Source: Pyrus communis (lineage: Eukaryota; Streptophyta; Magnoliopsida; Rosales; Rosaceae). From it: 64,000 bases of DNA. Shown in pieces: positions 24,020 to 35,160 of the stretch (position 1 is the stretch's first letter; each line of letters starts with the position of its first letter). The notes beneath the pieces were generated by a model, which made no database searches, was not told the DNA's origin, and worked only from the letters and a program-made list of their open reading frames with translations. The DNA lies in assembly GCF_963583255.1 (NCBI RefSeq), contig NC_084818.1, positions 14,200,222 to 14,264,221 of the forward strand. Reading direction: 5' to 3'. A program made the position numbers and the translations under genes.

Positions 24020-26430
24020 CAAGATGCAAGGACTTGAAAAAGAACCTAAGATCACCTTCTTACTATCCAAACCGGAAGCAGCGGAGGACCTATTCGCATG
24101 TTTGACGGTATCTGAAGCAGCAATAAGCTCTACCATCATACGAGAAGAGTTGGGGGCCCGACTACCTGTAGTTCACAGTTCAAAAGCTCTTATCGATGCT
24201 ACCAAAAATTCAAAAAGCTAACTTTGGCGATAGTTGATGCAACCCGGAAGCTCAAGTTTTACCTTCAGACACACGCAATCATCCTTATGACGCACTATTT
24301 CGTCTAATCAAGATACGCGTCGATAAAGGCGTAGACACTAGCAAATGCAAAATTTTCTAACAAACGCAACAACTCGACCTAAAGGCCTGCCAAGGGCAGA
24401 CGAACACTAGAATGACACACTCGGAAACAAGTTTAGTCATTGTCGCCCCAAAAGATTCTACATAGGAGCAACATGTACCAGCAGTTGAACAGCACCTCTT
24501 GCTACATGTCACACAGCTGTAGCCGACCCTTGCTTCATAATTCAACTCTAGAGTGGCCCAATATCGGTAGTTGAGTATCTCCTGCTACGTGTAGCATGGC
24601 CCCAGCTCTACAGCTTCCTACCACACATTCGCGCCACAACAAAACCACCCAACGACGGCTCTATGACTCTCTACTGGACCTTCACGCCTAGCCTAGGTGA
24701 TGCAACAAAGCAGCCCAACGACGCCCCGGAGGTAGCCGAGCACGCCCTAGCTACGTTTGCTCTACCCGATGGAGACTTCTGACATTTACATGTTGATAGT
24801 GCATCCAACTACAAAGGTTCGGGTGCAAGCATAGTCTTTGTCACCCCAGACGATTCAATGCCCGAGCAGGCGATCACTCTAGGCTTCAAAGCATCCAACA
24901 ACGAAGCAAAGTACGAGGCCCTACTAGGAAGCCTCCGAATGGCAAAAGACTTAGCGGTGAAAAAGCTCGCAATTCATTCTGATTCCCAGCTAATCACTAG
25001 CTAGACTACTTGAGGCGTTTCAGACTTACACCTTCACTCAATTCCGCGAGCAGACAACACTCACGCGTACGCACTAGCCGGCCTAGGCTCCGCTCTCAAC
25101 CACCAACTTAAACGCTCTATTCTGGTGGAGTATCTAAACAAGCCAAGCATAGAAGCGGAGCCAGCAACCAAAATGTCACAGGTTAGTATAACTCCAAATT
25201 GGCAAAGTTCTATTATAGACTACCGGGTCAATGGCACATTCCCAACGGAAAGGTTGGAGCCTAGAAAGCTTCAAATAAAGGCAGCACACTACTACATGTG
25301 GAACAACATTCTCGTAAAAAGATCCTACACTGTACCATATCTCCGCTGCCTAGCACTTCCTGACAATCAAAAGGTTCTAAGCTAATCCATAAAGGTGTTT
25401 GTGGAAATCACTCCGGAGGCTAATCCTTAGCACAGAAAGTTCTAAACGCATGCTATTATTGGCCTACCATGCACCAAGACACTAATGAGTTAGTACAAAA
25501 GTACGACCGCTGCCAACGCTACAAGCCGGTACCAGCACTACCTGCCAACAAATCACACCTGCAGACGAGTCATTAGCCGTTCATGCAGTGGGAAATAGAC
25601 TTAGTCGGGCCAATGTTACCCGCTACTAGGGGCAAAGGCATAACGATCGTGACAACCGATTACTTCACTAAATGGGTAAAAGTATAGCCCATGATTACCA
25701 AGACACAGACGGACATAGAGCGCTTTATATGGAAGAACATCATTTGCCGATTTAGCATCCCTCAATCCATTGTCACAAACAACGCCCCGCAATTCGTAGG
25801 CAAAGATTTGGCGAAGTTCTTCCAAAATTATGGCATCAAGCAGCAAATGTCTACACCGAGATATCCTCAAGGCAATGGGCAGGTCGAAGCATCCCATAAG
25901 ACGATCCTCGACTGCCTCAAGAAGTCCTTCTCCGACAAAAAGGGAAAATGGCAGATGAACTCTCTAGATATCTGAGGGCATATCACACCACTAAACGACA
26001 ACCTATCGGTAAGACTCATTTCTGTTTGATATTTGGTTCAGAAGCGATCATTCCTCCCAATGTTATTGTGCCAAGTATCGACACTCAACTGCCAAACATC
26101 GAGCAAAACAGTAAGGAGATGACCACAAACTTAGATTTGGCAGAGGAGAAACGCGAGCAGACCATCACCCGTATAGCAGCTTACCAGCAATTACTACTCT
26201 CCAGCTATAACAAAAGGGCCAAGATCCGACAGTTCCAGCCTGGAGATCTAGTCCTAAGGAAAACCTTCATCACTGCTCGCAGAAAGGGCTCCAAAAAGAT
26301 GAATCCTATCTAGGAAGGTCCGTACAAGATTAGCAGTGTAGGCGGCAAAGGAAATTACACCTTTACCACCATGAACAACAAAAAGATCGAAAAACAGTAG
26401 AACGCCTACAATCTAAGGAAGTACCATGTG
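24020..26430 (+). pseudogene. RNase H and integrase remnants of the gypsy pol
   Basis: At 24.02-24.22 kb a piece downstream of the RT core reads LSKPEAAEDLFACLTVSEA. RNase H begins near 24.785 kb (LHVDSASNYKGSGA, then GFKASNNEAKYEALLGSLRM and IHSDSQLI). Integrase runs from about 25.4 to 26.4 kb: YYWPTMHQD and a Zn-like CQRY segment, the catalytic core with WEIDLVGPM and TTDYFTKW, then IVTNNAPQFVGKDLAKFF, where the second catalytic Asp is replaced by Asn, and GNGQVEASHK with the catalytic Glu. A chromodomain-less C-terminus (QFQPGDLVLRK) follows. In-frame stops and at least one frameshift near 25.95 kb make it inactive. Confidence 0.85.
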
Positions 26431-26696
26431 TAATCTCCAGCTACATCAAAGCCCGAAGACTCAAGCAACTCGACGAGCACTACCTCACAAGCCGAGAACT
26501 ATCTAGTTGTTATGCAGTTCCTACCTTACAGCTAAGTTCTCGTTCGTTTCACTCGTTTTTCAATGAGGAATTCAAAAGTAATCTGCAACTTGGCTCGGCT
26601 ATATGCTTACGACAACTGATCACTTTTAAACTTCAAAAGAAAACCACGCCTTTCTTAGAGACTCAATTCAAGAATTGCGCCTTTTAAGGGACAAAC

Positions 26697-26860
26697 CATG
26701 CTCTCCTGTGCGAGAGGGTAAACTAATTCCCCGACACCCATATGGGCCTGCTCTCCATTGCGAGAGGATAAAATAATTGCTCTCCAGTGCGAAAGGGTAA
26801 ACTAATTCCCCAAAACCCACATAGGTCTGCTCTCCAAAGCGAGAAAATAAACTTACACTC
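26697..26860 (+). repeat. Short tandem repeats in the 3' non-coding part of the gypsy element
   Basis: The phrase tgctctcc..tgcgagagggtaaa recurs four times between 26697 and 26852, some copies followed by ctaattcccc.acaccca. The copies diverge in length and spacing. The module is untranslated and lies between integrase and the antisense ORF. Confidence 0.75.
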
Positions 26861-27713
26861 TAAACAAACGTGGGTAAGACGGGCTGCCCAAGTATAACTA
26901 AGTGTATGACGGCTTGCACCAGGATTCCTAGAAGTAGCCACAATGGCCTTTTTCAAGGCTTAGCTAGTTGAAGGATTTTGGGTCTCTTGGCCTAATCCGC
27001 GGGGAACCTGGCCCTAGAGACGGAAGGGGCACATTACGCAGTACGCCCTACAAACGATTGCCCTGAAACCCTAAAGCTGCTACTGAGTGCACTAAGGTAG
27101 CCTACGGTTTCTAGAATACTGCCTACGGCTTGACTTTCGAGTAGTAAAGCTATGCTAGATTTATACAACTGCATATTCTTGTGAAAGGTTAAACAAGCTA
27201 GTGTGCATATACAAAGCTTTATTCACTGCCGACATGTTACGTAGTTAATAAGCTTCACATCTGCCAAGCGCGGAACAACCTACACCAGGTTTTAAAGTGT
27301 TGTGATACCTGTTACGCAACCTATAGAATTGGAGAAAGCCAAGGTTAACAGCCTAGTGGTCACGCGAACTTGTGTGCTTCTGTAAGTAAGGCGTCCGGTT
27401 GCCAACCCTATGGCTAACAACTTTGCAAAGTTCTAATCCAACACCTATGGCTGCATAGGTTACGCGGCCTATCTGCTTATAAAAAAGTAGAACGCCTGCC
27501 ACTGGTCTATAAAGTCTTAAGGTTAGGGCATGAACAAAAGAAGCGAAGATAGAGGAAAGCGAAAGAAACAAGTTTATTAAATTTTCTAGCAAAATTGATA
27601 AACGACTAGCAAAGATTGAAGGAGTTCAAGCAAAGCAAAAGCAACAAGGAACACAAAGAAAATCCTAGAGACTACCTAGAAGACTACTCTTCAGCAACTT
27701 GGACACTCCACGA

Positions 27714-28154
27714 CTACTCGGTCGCCACACCTTCAGCAGCCGCGACATTCTCAACAATGGCACCATCTGGCGCTTCAACCCTGGCTGCTTCAGCCTGGGC
27801 ACCAATCTCTTCGAGTACTTCTCCAATAAAAGCCTCAAAAGTAAAGGCAAACAAGCCTTCCGGAGAAATATAGAAGCAAGAGTCCATGTCTTCAAGCAGA
27901 TCTGGTTTCAAAAACACACATATCTCAACAGCCTCCCCAGAAGCAAGCTTGGTGGATTTCTCATAGCTGCTCACGCGAGCAGTCTCAACCTTCCCAGCAG
28001 GCGAATCAATCTCAGTAGGAGAAGAAGTAGGCCTTAGCGCCACTTTAACAGCAGAGTCTACCTTATCGCTTTTCATAATAGTAAGCCTCTTCAAAGGTGA
28101 ACCGTACTTAGCTCCCAATGGACATCTTGGTACAGACTTCAACATTGGGGGCAT
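27714..28154 (-). CDS. Antisense ORF of the gypsy element (146 aa, unknown function)
   Basis: A 146-codon minus-strand frame starts MPPMLKSVPRCPLGAKYGSP and continues with a Lys/Ser/Thr-rich, then acidic and Ala/Val/Glu-rich, sequence. It lies opposite the pol direction, between integrase and the 3' LTR. The same frame continues upstream past one TAA at 28170-28172, giving RFEPVAPAMSRMAITIADMI, so the ancestral product was longer. Protein-like composition over 180 codons in an element whose pol is full of stops argues that it is a real, recently maintained element gene. Tat/Ogre-type elements of plants are known to carry antisense ORFs of unclear function. No catalytic motif is visible. Confidence 0.6.
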   Translation of the reverse strand: MPPMLKSVPRCPLGAKYGSPLKRLTIMKSDKVDSAVKVALRPTSSPTEIDSPAGKVETARVSSYEKSTKLASGEAVEICVFLKPDLLEDMDSCFYISPEGLFAFTFEAFIGEVLEEIGAQAEAARVEAPDGAIVENVAAAEGVATE

Positions 28155-28451
28155 AACAAGACCTTTACATTAAGTAATCATATCAGCAATCGTAATAGCC
28201 ATTCTCGACATGGCAGGTGCCACAGGCTCAAATCTAGCAGCCCAAGCAGTGGTCCTTGCCACAACACCTCATCGGCCCATGACAAGCCGACTCCTGGCCT
28301 ATGCCAGCCAATGTGCCGCACCACCCCGACGACTGCACCGAGACAACACTATCCAAGAAGAGGATGAGAAAAATTAAATTTTTCTTACCTCGGTACAGTG
28401 TGGAGAAGATGAAGCAAGCAACGAAAGACGATCATTTGCACGGGCAAGATG

Positions 28452-29178
28452 TAGAAGATTGCTAAAGAAAGGGGAACAAATATCCTCTAAGCTCTCTTTC
28501 TCTTGTATGGTAGAATAAATCGCTCTCCAAAGTTGATTTAATAACCCACTTAAGGTGGACTTAAATAGGCTTTGAGAGAAATTTATTTCTCTTTCCTAGA
28601 AGGATCTAATTTCCTATTAAGGTGGAAATCTACATCAAAATAGGAAACAATCCTACGTTTCTTAAAGCAAGAAGATCTCTACACCTACTGCCCTTTCCTA
28701 CGAGCAGCCCAACAGGTGTGGGGGCATTTGTGGAGCCAAAAATAATCAAGAGGCGACACGTGGATTTTTGGGTGAAAATGACAAAATTATCCTCGAGGCA
28801 CACCAGAATTCCAATTCTTTTACTAAACTCTCTAAATTCTCCAAACACTTTTTCCTCAAAATTCTAACTTTGGCATCGGAGATTCTTTAACCAAAGCTCC
28901 CCTAATAAGAAGATTGCTAAAGAAGGGGAACAAATATCCTCTACGCTCTCTTTCTCTTGTAGGGTAGAATAAATCGCTCTCTAAAGTTGATTTAATAACC
29001 CACTTAAGGTGGACTTAAATAGGTTTTAAGAGAAATTTATTTCCCTTTCCTAGAAGGATCTAATTTCCTATTAAAGTGGGAATCTACATCAAAATAACAA
29101 TCTTACGTTTCTTGAAGCAAGAAGATCTCTACACCTGCTGCCTTTTCCTACGAGCAGCCCAACATGTGTGGAGGCATT
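28452..29178 (+). repeat. Tandem duplication of the gypsy 3' end (internal tail plus partial LTR)
   Basis: The internal tail at 28452-28728 is repeated at about 28908-29178 with scattered changes. Between them sits a truncated LTR, 28729-28905, starting TGTGGAGCC and broken at the C-run where the full LTRs have their homopolymer. The order is tail, partial LTR, tail, full LTR, so a unit of about 450 bp was duplicated inside the element. Confidence 0.88.
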
Positions 29179-29439
29179 TGTGGAGCCAAAAATAATCAAG
29201 AGGCAACACGTGGATTTTTAGGCACACCTGAATTCCAATTCTCTTGCTAAACTCTCTAAATTCTCCAAACACTTTTTCCTCAAAATTCTAACTTTGGCAT
29301 CGGAGGTTCTCGGCCAAAGGCCCCCCCCCCCCACCCCATTCATCATGGGGCGTGAGGCTCTTAGCCTTGACCTAAGGTGTTATTTGTTTTGTAGGTGCAA
29401 TTTTGTCCAAGAGCAAGGAGAAAAAAATTTGCATCCACA
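29179..29439 (+). repeat. 3' LTR of the gypsy element
   Basis: This 261-bp LTR is preceded by a purine-rich tract (gtgtggaggcatt) and ends GCATCCACA, directly before the CATAT duplication. Compared with the 5' LTR and the partial copy it lacks about 27 bp after ggattttt, and its C-run differs in length. Confidence 0.92.
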
Positions 29440-29599
29440 CATATGGTATAGTTTCAATTTCACCACCCCCAGTCCATGTGTGGGATGCAACACCACACTG
29501 TGACCTGTAACGCACATACAAAAAGCCTCAATAGCAAACGACTTCCTTCTAAATCATCTGTGCAATCTCTTGCTTATATTCCATGATTTTCCTACAACT

Positions 29600-30099
29600 A
29601 TCATGGGTTTGAGTTACCGCAGTTACCCGCTCATTTAAAGCTCACGGTTACGATTATGGATAACCGTTTAGACGAACAAACGGTTATTGGTATAACCGTT
29701 TATCCATGAAATTTAAATGAGCGGTTATGGGTATTACCCGCGGTTATAACGGGTATCCATTTACCCATTTAATTTAATATATGTAAAATTAAAAACCCTA
29801 AATTTTCAATCTCCCCATTATACTCAAACAAAAGAAGCATTCTTATGGAAATGATATGAAAAAAACATGTAGACGGTTTAAAAAAGGGTAAATGGGTAAA
29901 GAAAGAATAAACGGGTTCAAAAACAGGTAAACGGTTATGGTTAAATAGGTAAATGGTTACGGTTAAATGGGTGCACGGTTATGAATATGGTTAACCGTTT
30001 ATGCAATTACCCAACGAGGAAATGATTATGCGAGTATGAAAATAAACGGTTATAGATAAATAACCGCAGTTACCCGCCCGCCATAACCGTTGCCTACCC
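29600..30099. mobile_element. Non-autonomous hAT-type MITE, 500 bp
   Basis: The element is flanked by a perfect 8-bp duplication CTACAACT at 29592-29599 and 30100-30107, the signature size of hAT transposons. The right end read inward is gggtaggcaacggttatg, which resembles plant hAT termini. The left end is more decayed (atcatgggtttgagttac). The interior is built from subterminal words ggttac, taaccg and acccgc in both orientations, typical transposase-binding repeats. It has no coding capacity. Confidence 0.85.
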
Positions 30100-30107
30100 C
30101 TACAACT

Positions 30108-30591
30108 GAGAATCCAAGGGAAAAGATCCCCTAAGGCTTTGATATTAACCTGTAATTAGGGACCGAAATTTGTGTTAACCATAGTATTCATGTTGTCGCT
30201 TTTGTGTTAACCTACTGAATTCTAGTCGACACTAACTGGACCACACAAATTAATCATTTTTAACGACTTCGAGTTAACCAAAATATCGTGAACTACAACT
30301 TTGAAATTGAACTCCCTTTGCTTCTTAACCGAAACTATCACTTATGCGTACGTATAAAACTAAAAAAAATAAGCGATTAAAAGAGAGGAACAATTTTCCA
30401 AACAATTGATGACCGAGATAAAAATGACAGAGCTAAAAGAAATTCCTTAGCGTCATCAAACTATATATGCGTCAAGCAACGGTTAGCATACAAAATGAGC
30501 TTTTACAACAGATGTAAGAGGGTACTGAGGGTCAGAACAGGTAGCAAGCACATAAGGTAGAAGTTTATACCGACTGTTCAGACGCAGCAAG
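30108..30591. other. 3' flank of the histone-fold gene
   Basis: No gene is recognised. Bases near 30.45-30.59 kb directly follow the stop codon of the minus-strand gene and probably include its 3' UTR. Confidence 0.4.
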
Positions 30592-33500
30592 TTATTTACT
30601 TGAGGGAGAGGTCAATCTATTTTCGTCGGAGTCATGCTTTGATGAAGCATCTCCGCCCATCAATTCCTGGAATCCTTCCACCTTCACGGGTGGAGCCCTC
30701 AGAACACTCATGTTCCTGCACACATGAGCAAGTTCCAGAATGTCAGTGAAGTATTACTCGTATGGACAATTAATAATTTTATTCTTCAGATTTTCCTTAC
30801 TGTGCTTGGACTTGAGGAATTTGGGAAGCCATCTGTCTAAATTGATTGCCCGACTGAGCATGGACATTTGACATTGTAAGATTCGACATTGGAGGAATTT
30901 GCTGCTGCCTGAACTGCATCTGTGGATGTCTGCTATTCAAACTGTTGAAGGCATTACCATCCATGGGTAACTCTGATGGGGCTTCAATCTTGACCTGTAC
31001 CATTGGTCTGTCCTTCTCCATATCCATACCCATGCGAGGAGTGGATGGTTGACGTCTTCGCATTCTTTCTAACTGCTGCGGCTGCTGAAAAGGCACATTT
31101 TTGGAATGGGCAATTTGTTGCACCTGTGGATGCATTTGTCGGACCTAACAATGTAATAAAAGAAACCATTATTAATAATATCGTACTATGCAAAGATCAA
31201 CTTTTTCTTTTTCTTTTTTCTGCAAAAGATCAGCATTTCGAAACTAGAAAACCCCTACAACTCCATAAACTTCAGAAGCTATTTGGGAAACTGAGGAAAT
31301 ATGTACAGCATCCCCACAGAAAACCCATGAACGATCCATAAATAACGTATACACAAGGATCAGGTTCAAAATATAAAATTTATAAAGGAAACAATTGAAA
31401 TTATCAATACTTGTTGGGGTAGTCGAATAAGATTCTGGTGCTGTGGCTGCAACTGAGACTGGATTCCGTGAATTTGCTGAAAATTCTTGGAGCCATCTTT
31501 GACTTGCTCCACTAGAGCACTAAAATTACTTGTGGAAAAAACAAAAACACGTAAGTAATGGATACACTAGAAACTTGAATTATTACATGTGACTAATTTG
31601 CACAAACATAATACAATGTTGATAATGGAAGGGAAGAGTTTAAATTGAAAGTCCAAACCTAACGTCCTTAGATTTCACTCTGCTAGTCTCAAAGTCACAG
31701 ACAAGCCCATTCTTAAAATTATGTTAACGGTCATAGCCCTTCTATTGTTAGTTTACTTTAGTGCTAAAAAGATATAATCGCCTTAACATTTACAAGGCAT
31801 CTTCCATTATGAGATTATTTAGGATTGTTAAGTTCAGTCTCCTAGAGTCTGCTTGACTGTGGCCATGGGCAAGGTGAAATTCCCCATAGCCTAAGAAAAA
31901 AGGTTCAGTCTCGTAGATGAGTTCAGTAGTATTTATTAGCTGCTAAGATGAGTGTCTGCAGCAAATTTCAAGTAGAATACTCTTAAAACCGTGATTAACA
32001 CCCTGGAAGCAGTTCATCTGTATAAAGTGAGAAGGCAAAAAGGGAGCTTTCATGATTACAAAAAATGCCCCTCCCTTCTTTAAATTTTTAAAGAACGCAA
32101 TTTAATTAAGAACGGACAAACTGTAAAATTCAAATCAAAACTACCTCACATACAGGAGGAGTAGTTACCGACATCTATTTTTGTTTTTATTTTTAATCTT
32201 TTAAACACGTCTAAATTCAATTTTTAAAAATAAAATACAAAAGAGCCAATTGCTACACTCATAGGTGTGTGGCTAGAGGCTAGTTTAATCATTAATCCGG
32301 AGCCTATAATATCATATTATTTTGAACAATCATTTTCCTCTCTTTTCTAACCCAGGAGAATTCATACCAGCTTAAGTAATAGATCATAAATAAATTAACA
32401 CATGAACCAACAATGTGACAGTAATTTTTAAGAAAACTACCACAAGATAAGACTAAATCTCAACAAAAAAGAGAAAAGTATAACCTTAGGTCCGTAAACT
32501 CACCCATATCCCACAGTTTGAAGGAACATCTTTAGCAGTTCAAGGGCTGAGCACTGCTTTCTGTAACTATCAGCAAGAAGTTTCAAGCTGCCACCCAACT
32601 TCTGGATATGGCAGCTTAGTAACTGAGAGAAAACATCAATTGGAACTTCTGTAGTACCTTCAAACCCAATATTTGTCATCATCCTAGCTACTACCTTTTG
32701 AGATAACTGTGTTGCTTGCTCTTGACTAAGACATTTTTTGTTCCCTCCAGAAGCATTTTTTCCGCGATGTAAGATTCCTCCTTGTTCCATGCTGAGGTAT
32801 TCAGGCCTGATGCCAAGCCTCTCAAGCATAACGGGACTCCTAGTCATTATCTGAGGCAATGTATCAAGAACTCCATAACATTCCACTTTTTTGTTGTCAT
32901 CCACTCTATTCAAAGGTGGAAGTGCACTATCAGGAACACAGTTGAATGTAAACATTGTTTCCGGGAAAAAAGATGTTTCGCTATCAACTGAGTTACTACC
33001 ATCTAAAAGAGAACTTGGCTTCATGTGTGATGCATCTTGGATGGGATTTCCATATCCCATATATGGATCTTCTTTGAAAGCTACACATCTTTTCTTATGA
33101 CTCTCCTGAAGCTTAAGGTAAGCAGACATCTCCTCTGGGGTACGTTTCTCTGATTCTCGCTCCACCGAAGACAACCTATACGGTTTGCTCATTCTATATC
33201 TCTCAATAAACTGATTATACCATGTTTCAGGCAGCTCTCCATTTTTGAATCTCAATGGTATGTTATCAATTTCAGATTCTCCATATCTTGATCCAGCACC
33301 AAAAGCTGCTTTAGATTGAACCTGAAAACAGTCATACACTATAAATATATAACAATTCTCCAGTCTCCACAGGTTCTGTTTCTAACTTTTTGCTTAAGTT
33401 TCCTCCCACATTTCTTTTGACTTAAGTTCATTAGTTCAGTTCAATTTATAATTGTATCGCGGTTGGACTAGAATGTGGGCCTGTTTGGTACCCTTCTTGG

Positions 33501-34544
33501 ATCCCATTTTTTGTTTTAAAAAATAATGAATGCAGCTAAATTACTTAACACTTATTCGTCCAGAAACAAACAATTGGATCCAAAAAGGATACCAAACAAC
33601 CCCTTAGATTCTAGAATTCATATTGTTTTGGATACACCAGGTAATAAACTCCGCCAACTGAATTGGCGCATTTTTAGATTCTAGAGTTCATATTGTTTTG
33701 GGTACACCAGGTAATAAACTTCGCCAACTGAATTGGCGCATTTGCTAAATGATGAGGAACTAATCACTTATGCATCCATACGAATTCTGCGAGATGAAAT
33801 CTGAGGACATTTTTATAACCCATTTCCATCGAATTCTCAGTAGCCAAGTTTTTGAAACACACGAAAGAAAACGTGGAATTCATATGCAAACGAGGTGAGT
33901 GAATTCCACATTTTCTTAAAAATGATTCCATACATACTTCACATAAAGAAAATTATAACAAAATTCGAAAATGCATAAATATACAAAATCCATGAACTAA
34001 TTTCAGATTACTGCACTAACACATTCACGGCACAATCAACGAAAGCTCGAAAATCATACCTTGGACGGCACCGAAGCGTCACGCTGTTGAACTTGCACCC
34101 CATCCTGCGACGAATTATCTAGAGTGAAGTAGACGTCGTCCAGGTGGAGCTGCAAATCTGCACACAAAAGCAATGGCAGCCATCAGAAGCCATGAAAGTA
34201 AGCCGAAACGAAAGCAACAAGAGACTCAGAAACTCACAATTGGGATTGAGCTTGGAAACGGCGATTGAAGAAGAAGAGGAGGAGGAGGAGGAGGAGGAGG
34301 AGGAATTGGGGCGGAGGAAGAGGGAAACGCAAGCCTTGTCGAAAAGAAGAGCTCGAGCACGGAGTTGGAGATGGAGATGAGGCCTAGATTTGGAGTCCAT
34401 GAAAGCTTCCCAGGTTGAAGTGGAACTGAGGAAGGGGGCGAAGATGGCGTAGGTGGAATCGCCGAGCCATGTGCGCCAGACGTTGCAGGATTCGAGTTTG
34501 CAGGCGAGTTCGTAACCACGACCGTCGTCCCCGAGTAGAGCCAT
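30592..34544 (-). CDS. Histone-fold (bromodomain-associated, BTP) transcription factor with Gln-rich tail, 6 exons, 602 aa
   Basis: Minus-strand exons are 34544-34238, 34157-34060, 33321-32504, 31528-31411, 31144-30801 and 30715-30592. All introns are GT-AG and phases agree across 603 codons including TAA. A plant-specific N-terminal region (MALLGDDGRGYELACKLES) contains a 13-Ser run coded by a GGA/GAG-type repeat. A bromodomain-associated histone fold follows at about residues 334-410 (LSQKVVARMMTNIGFEG, IDVFSQLLSCHIQKLGG, SYRKQCSALELLKMFLQT). The rest is Gln/Met/Pro-rich with KVKIEAPSE/VKVEGF-type sumoylation-like sites (VKIE, VKVE). Such folds occur in TFIID- and SAGA-associated subunits, so a nuclear coactivator role is inferred. 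The precise complex is not established from this sequence. Intron 2 contains a MITE and a tandem duplication. Confidence 0.9.
33477..33603. mobile_element. Small TIR element in intron 2 of the histone-fold gene
   Basis: The left end gggcctgtttggtaccctt...ggatcc is matched in inverted orientation by the right end ggatccaaaaaggatacc...caacccc, about 27 bp on each side around a 70-bp AT-rich loop. Total length is 127 bp. No clear target duplication was found. Confidence 0.7.
33605..33742. repeat. Tandem duplication (~69-bp unit) in intron 2
   Basis: The unit ttagattctagaattcat...gaattggcgcattt occurs twice head to tail at about 33605-33672 and 33673-33741 with four or so mismatches. It abuts the small TIR element. 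Confidence 0.85.
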
Positions 34545-35009
34545 TTAGAGAAAGGAGAGAGGGAGGGACGACTTGGATGCTGTGCTGGTGAGTGGTGACT
34601 ATGGCAATTCAATTTCTGCGTTTTCTGATTTTGGGGTCTGAAAATTGAAAATTCAACCCAAATTAAAAAAGAGAGAGTTACGTAAAACAGTTTATTTCTT
34701 TTTATTACATTGTTTCGGTTGAATAATATAATCCCATGTATAAATTTCTGTAAATGTTATTGTGTAATTGAATTGAGACGTTAACGTGGGACCGTGATGT
34801 TTTAGAATTTCTTAGACGGATCATATATTTGAAAAGTCCGTCAGGAACTCAACATCTCTGATCATATTAAGCTACTCAGACATGCCAGTGATTCTATCCA
34901 GTGGCAGAGTCAAGATTTTGTAATAATGGGGTTATGATAAATAAACTTTTCACAAGGAAAAAAACTTAATTAATTAACCTACTTAAAAGTATAAATACAT
35001 GTGTCATTT
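34545..35009. other. 5' flank of the histone-fold gene
   Basis: This is the probable 5' UTR and promoter of the minus-strand gene. A GA-rich tract lies near 34550-34570. No other feature is recognised. Confidence 0.4.
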
Positions 35010-35143
35010 AATACTACTGTCTAGTGATATTCCTCTTCACTTGTAAATGAGAGTTCTTAAGTTCGAATCTCGTGGATGACGAGTTGACAACCAATGCATT
35101 CCCCCACCCTTTAGTATAAATATTTCATTGTATTAAAAAGATT
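35010..35143 (+). mobile_element. SINE remnant
   Basis: The sequence tactactgtctagtgatatt...gttcttaagttcgaatctcgt carries A- and B-box-like motifs and a tail resembling that of the SINEs at 2425-2624 and 53.4 kb. It lacks a clean poly(A) tail and target duplication, and runs into the neighbouring LTR element. Confidence 0.55.
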
Positions 35144-35160
35144 ATAAAATATATGTAATC

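Larger units (their letters stand above)
22119..29439 (+). mobile_element. Ty3/gypsy LTR retrotransposon, 7.3 kb, internally deleted
   Basis: The element is bounded by TGTGGAGCC...CATCCACA LTRs and a perfect 5-bp target duplication CATAT at 22114-22118 and 29440-29444. A primer-binding region (ttggtgctttcattgag) follows the left LTR. The interior holds gag linker sequence, a short relic C-terminal to RT, RNase H, integrase, a long 3' non-coding part with short repeats, an antisense ORF and a duplicated 3' end. Most of gag, protease and the RT core are absent, and the remaining pol has several stops and frameshifts. RNase H before integrase places it in Ty3/gypsy. The antisense ORF is a feature of the Tat/Ogre group, to which I assign it tentatively. 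Confidence 0.9.

Noticed and set aside
27616..28037. Plus-strand frames opposite the antisense ORF
   Set aside because: They overlap in two frames, lack family resemblance, and mirror the codons of the better-supported minus-strand frame.
34144..34380. Poly-Glu plus-strand frame
   Set aside because: It is the complement of the poly-Ser tract in exon 1 of the histone-fold gene.
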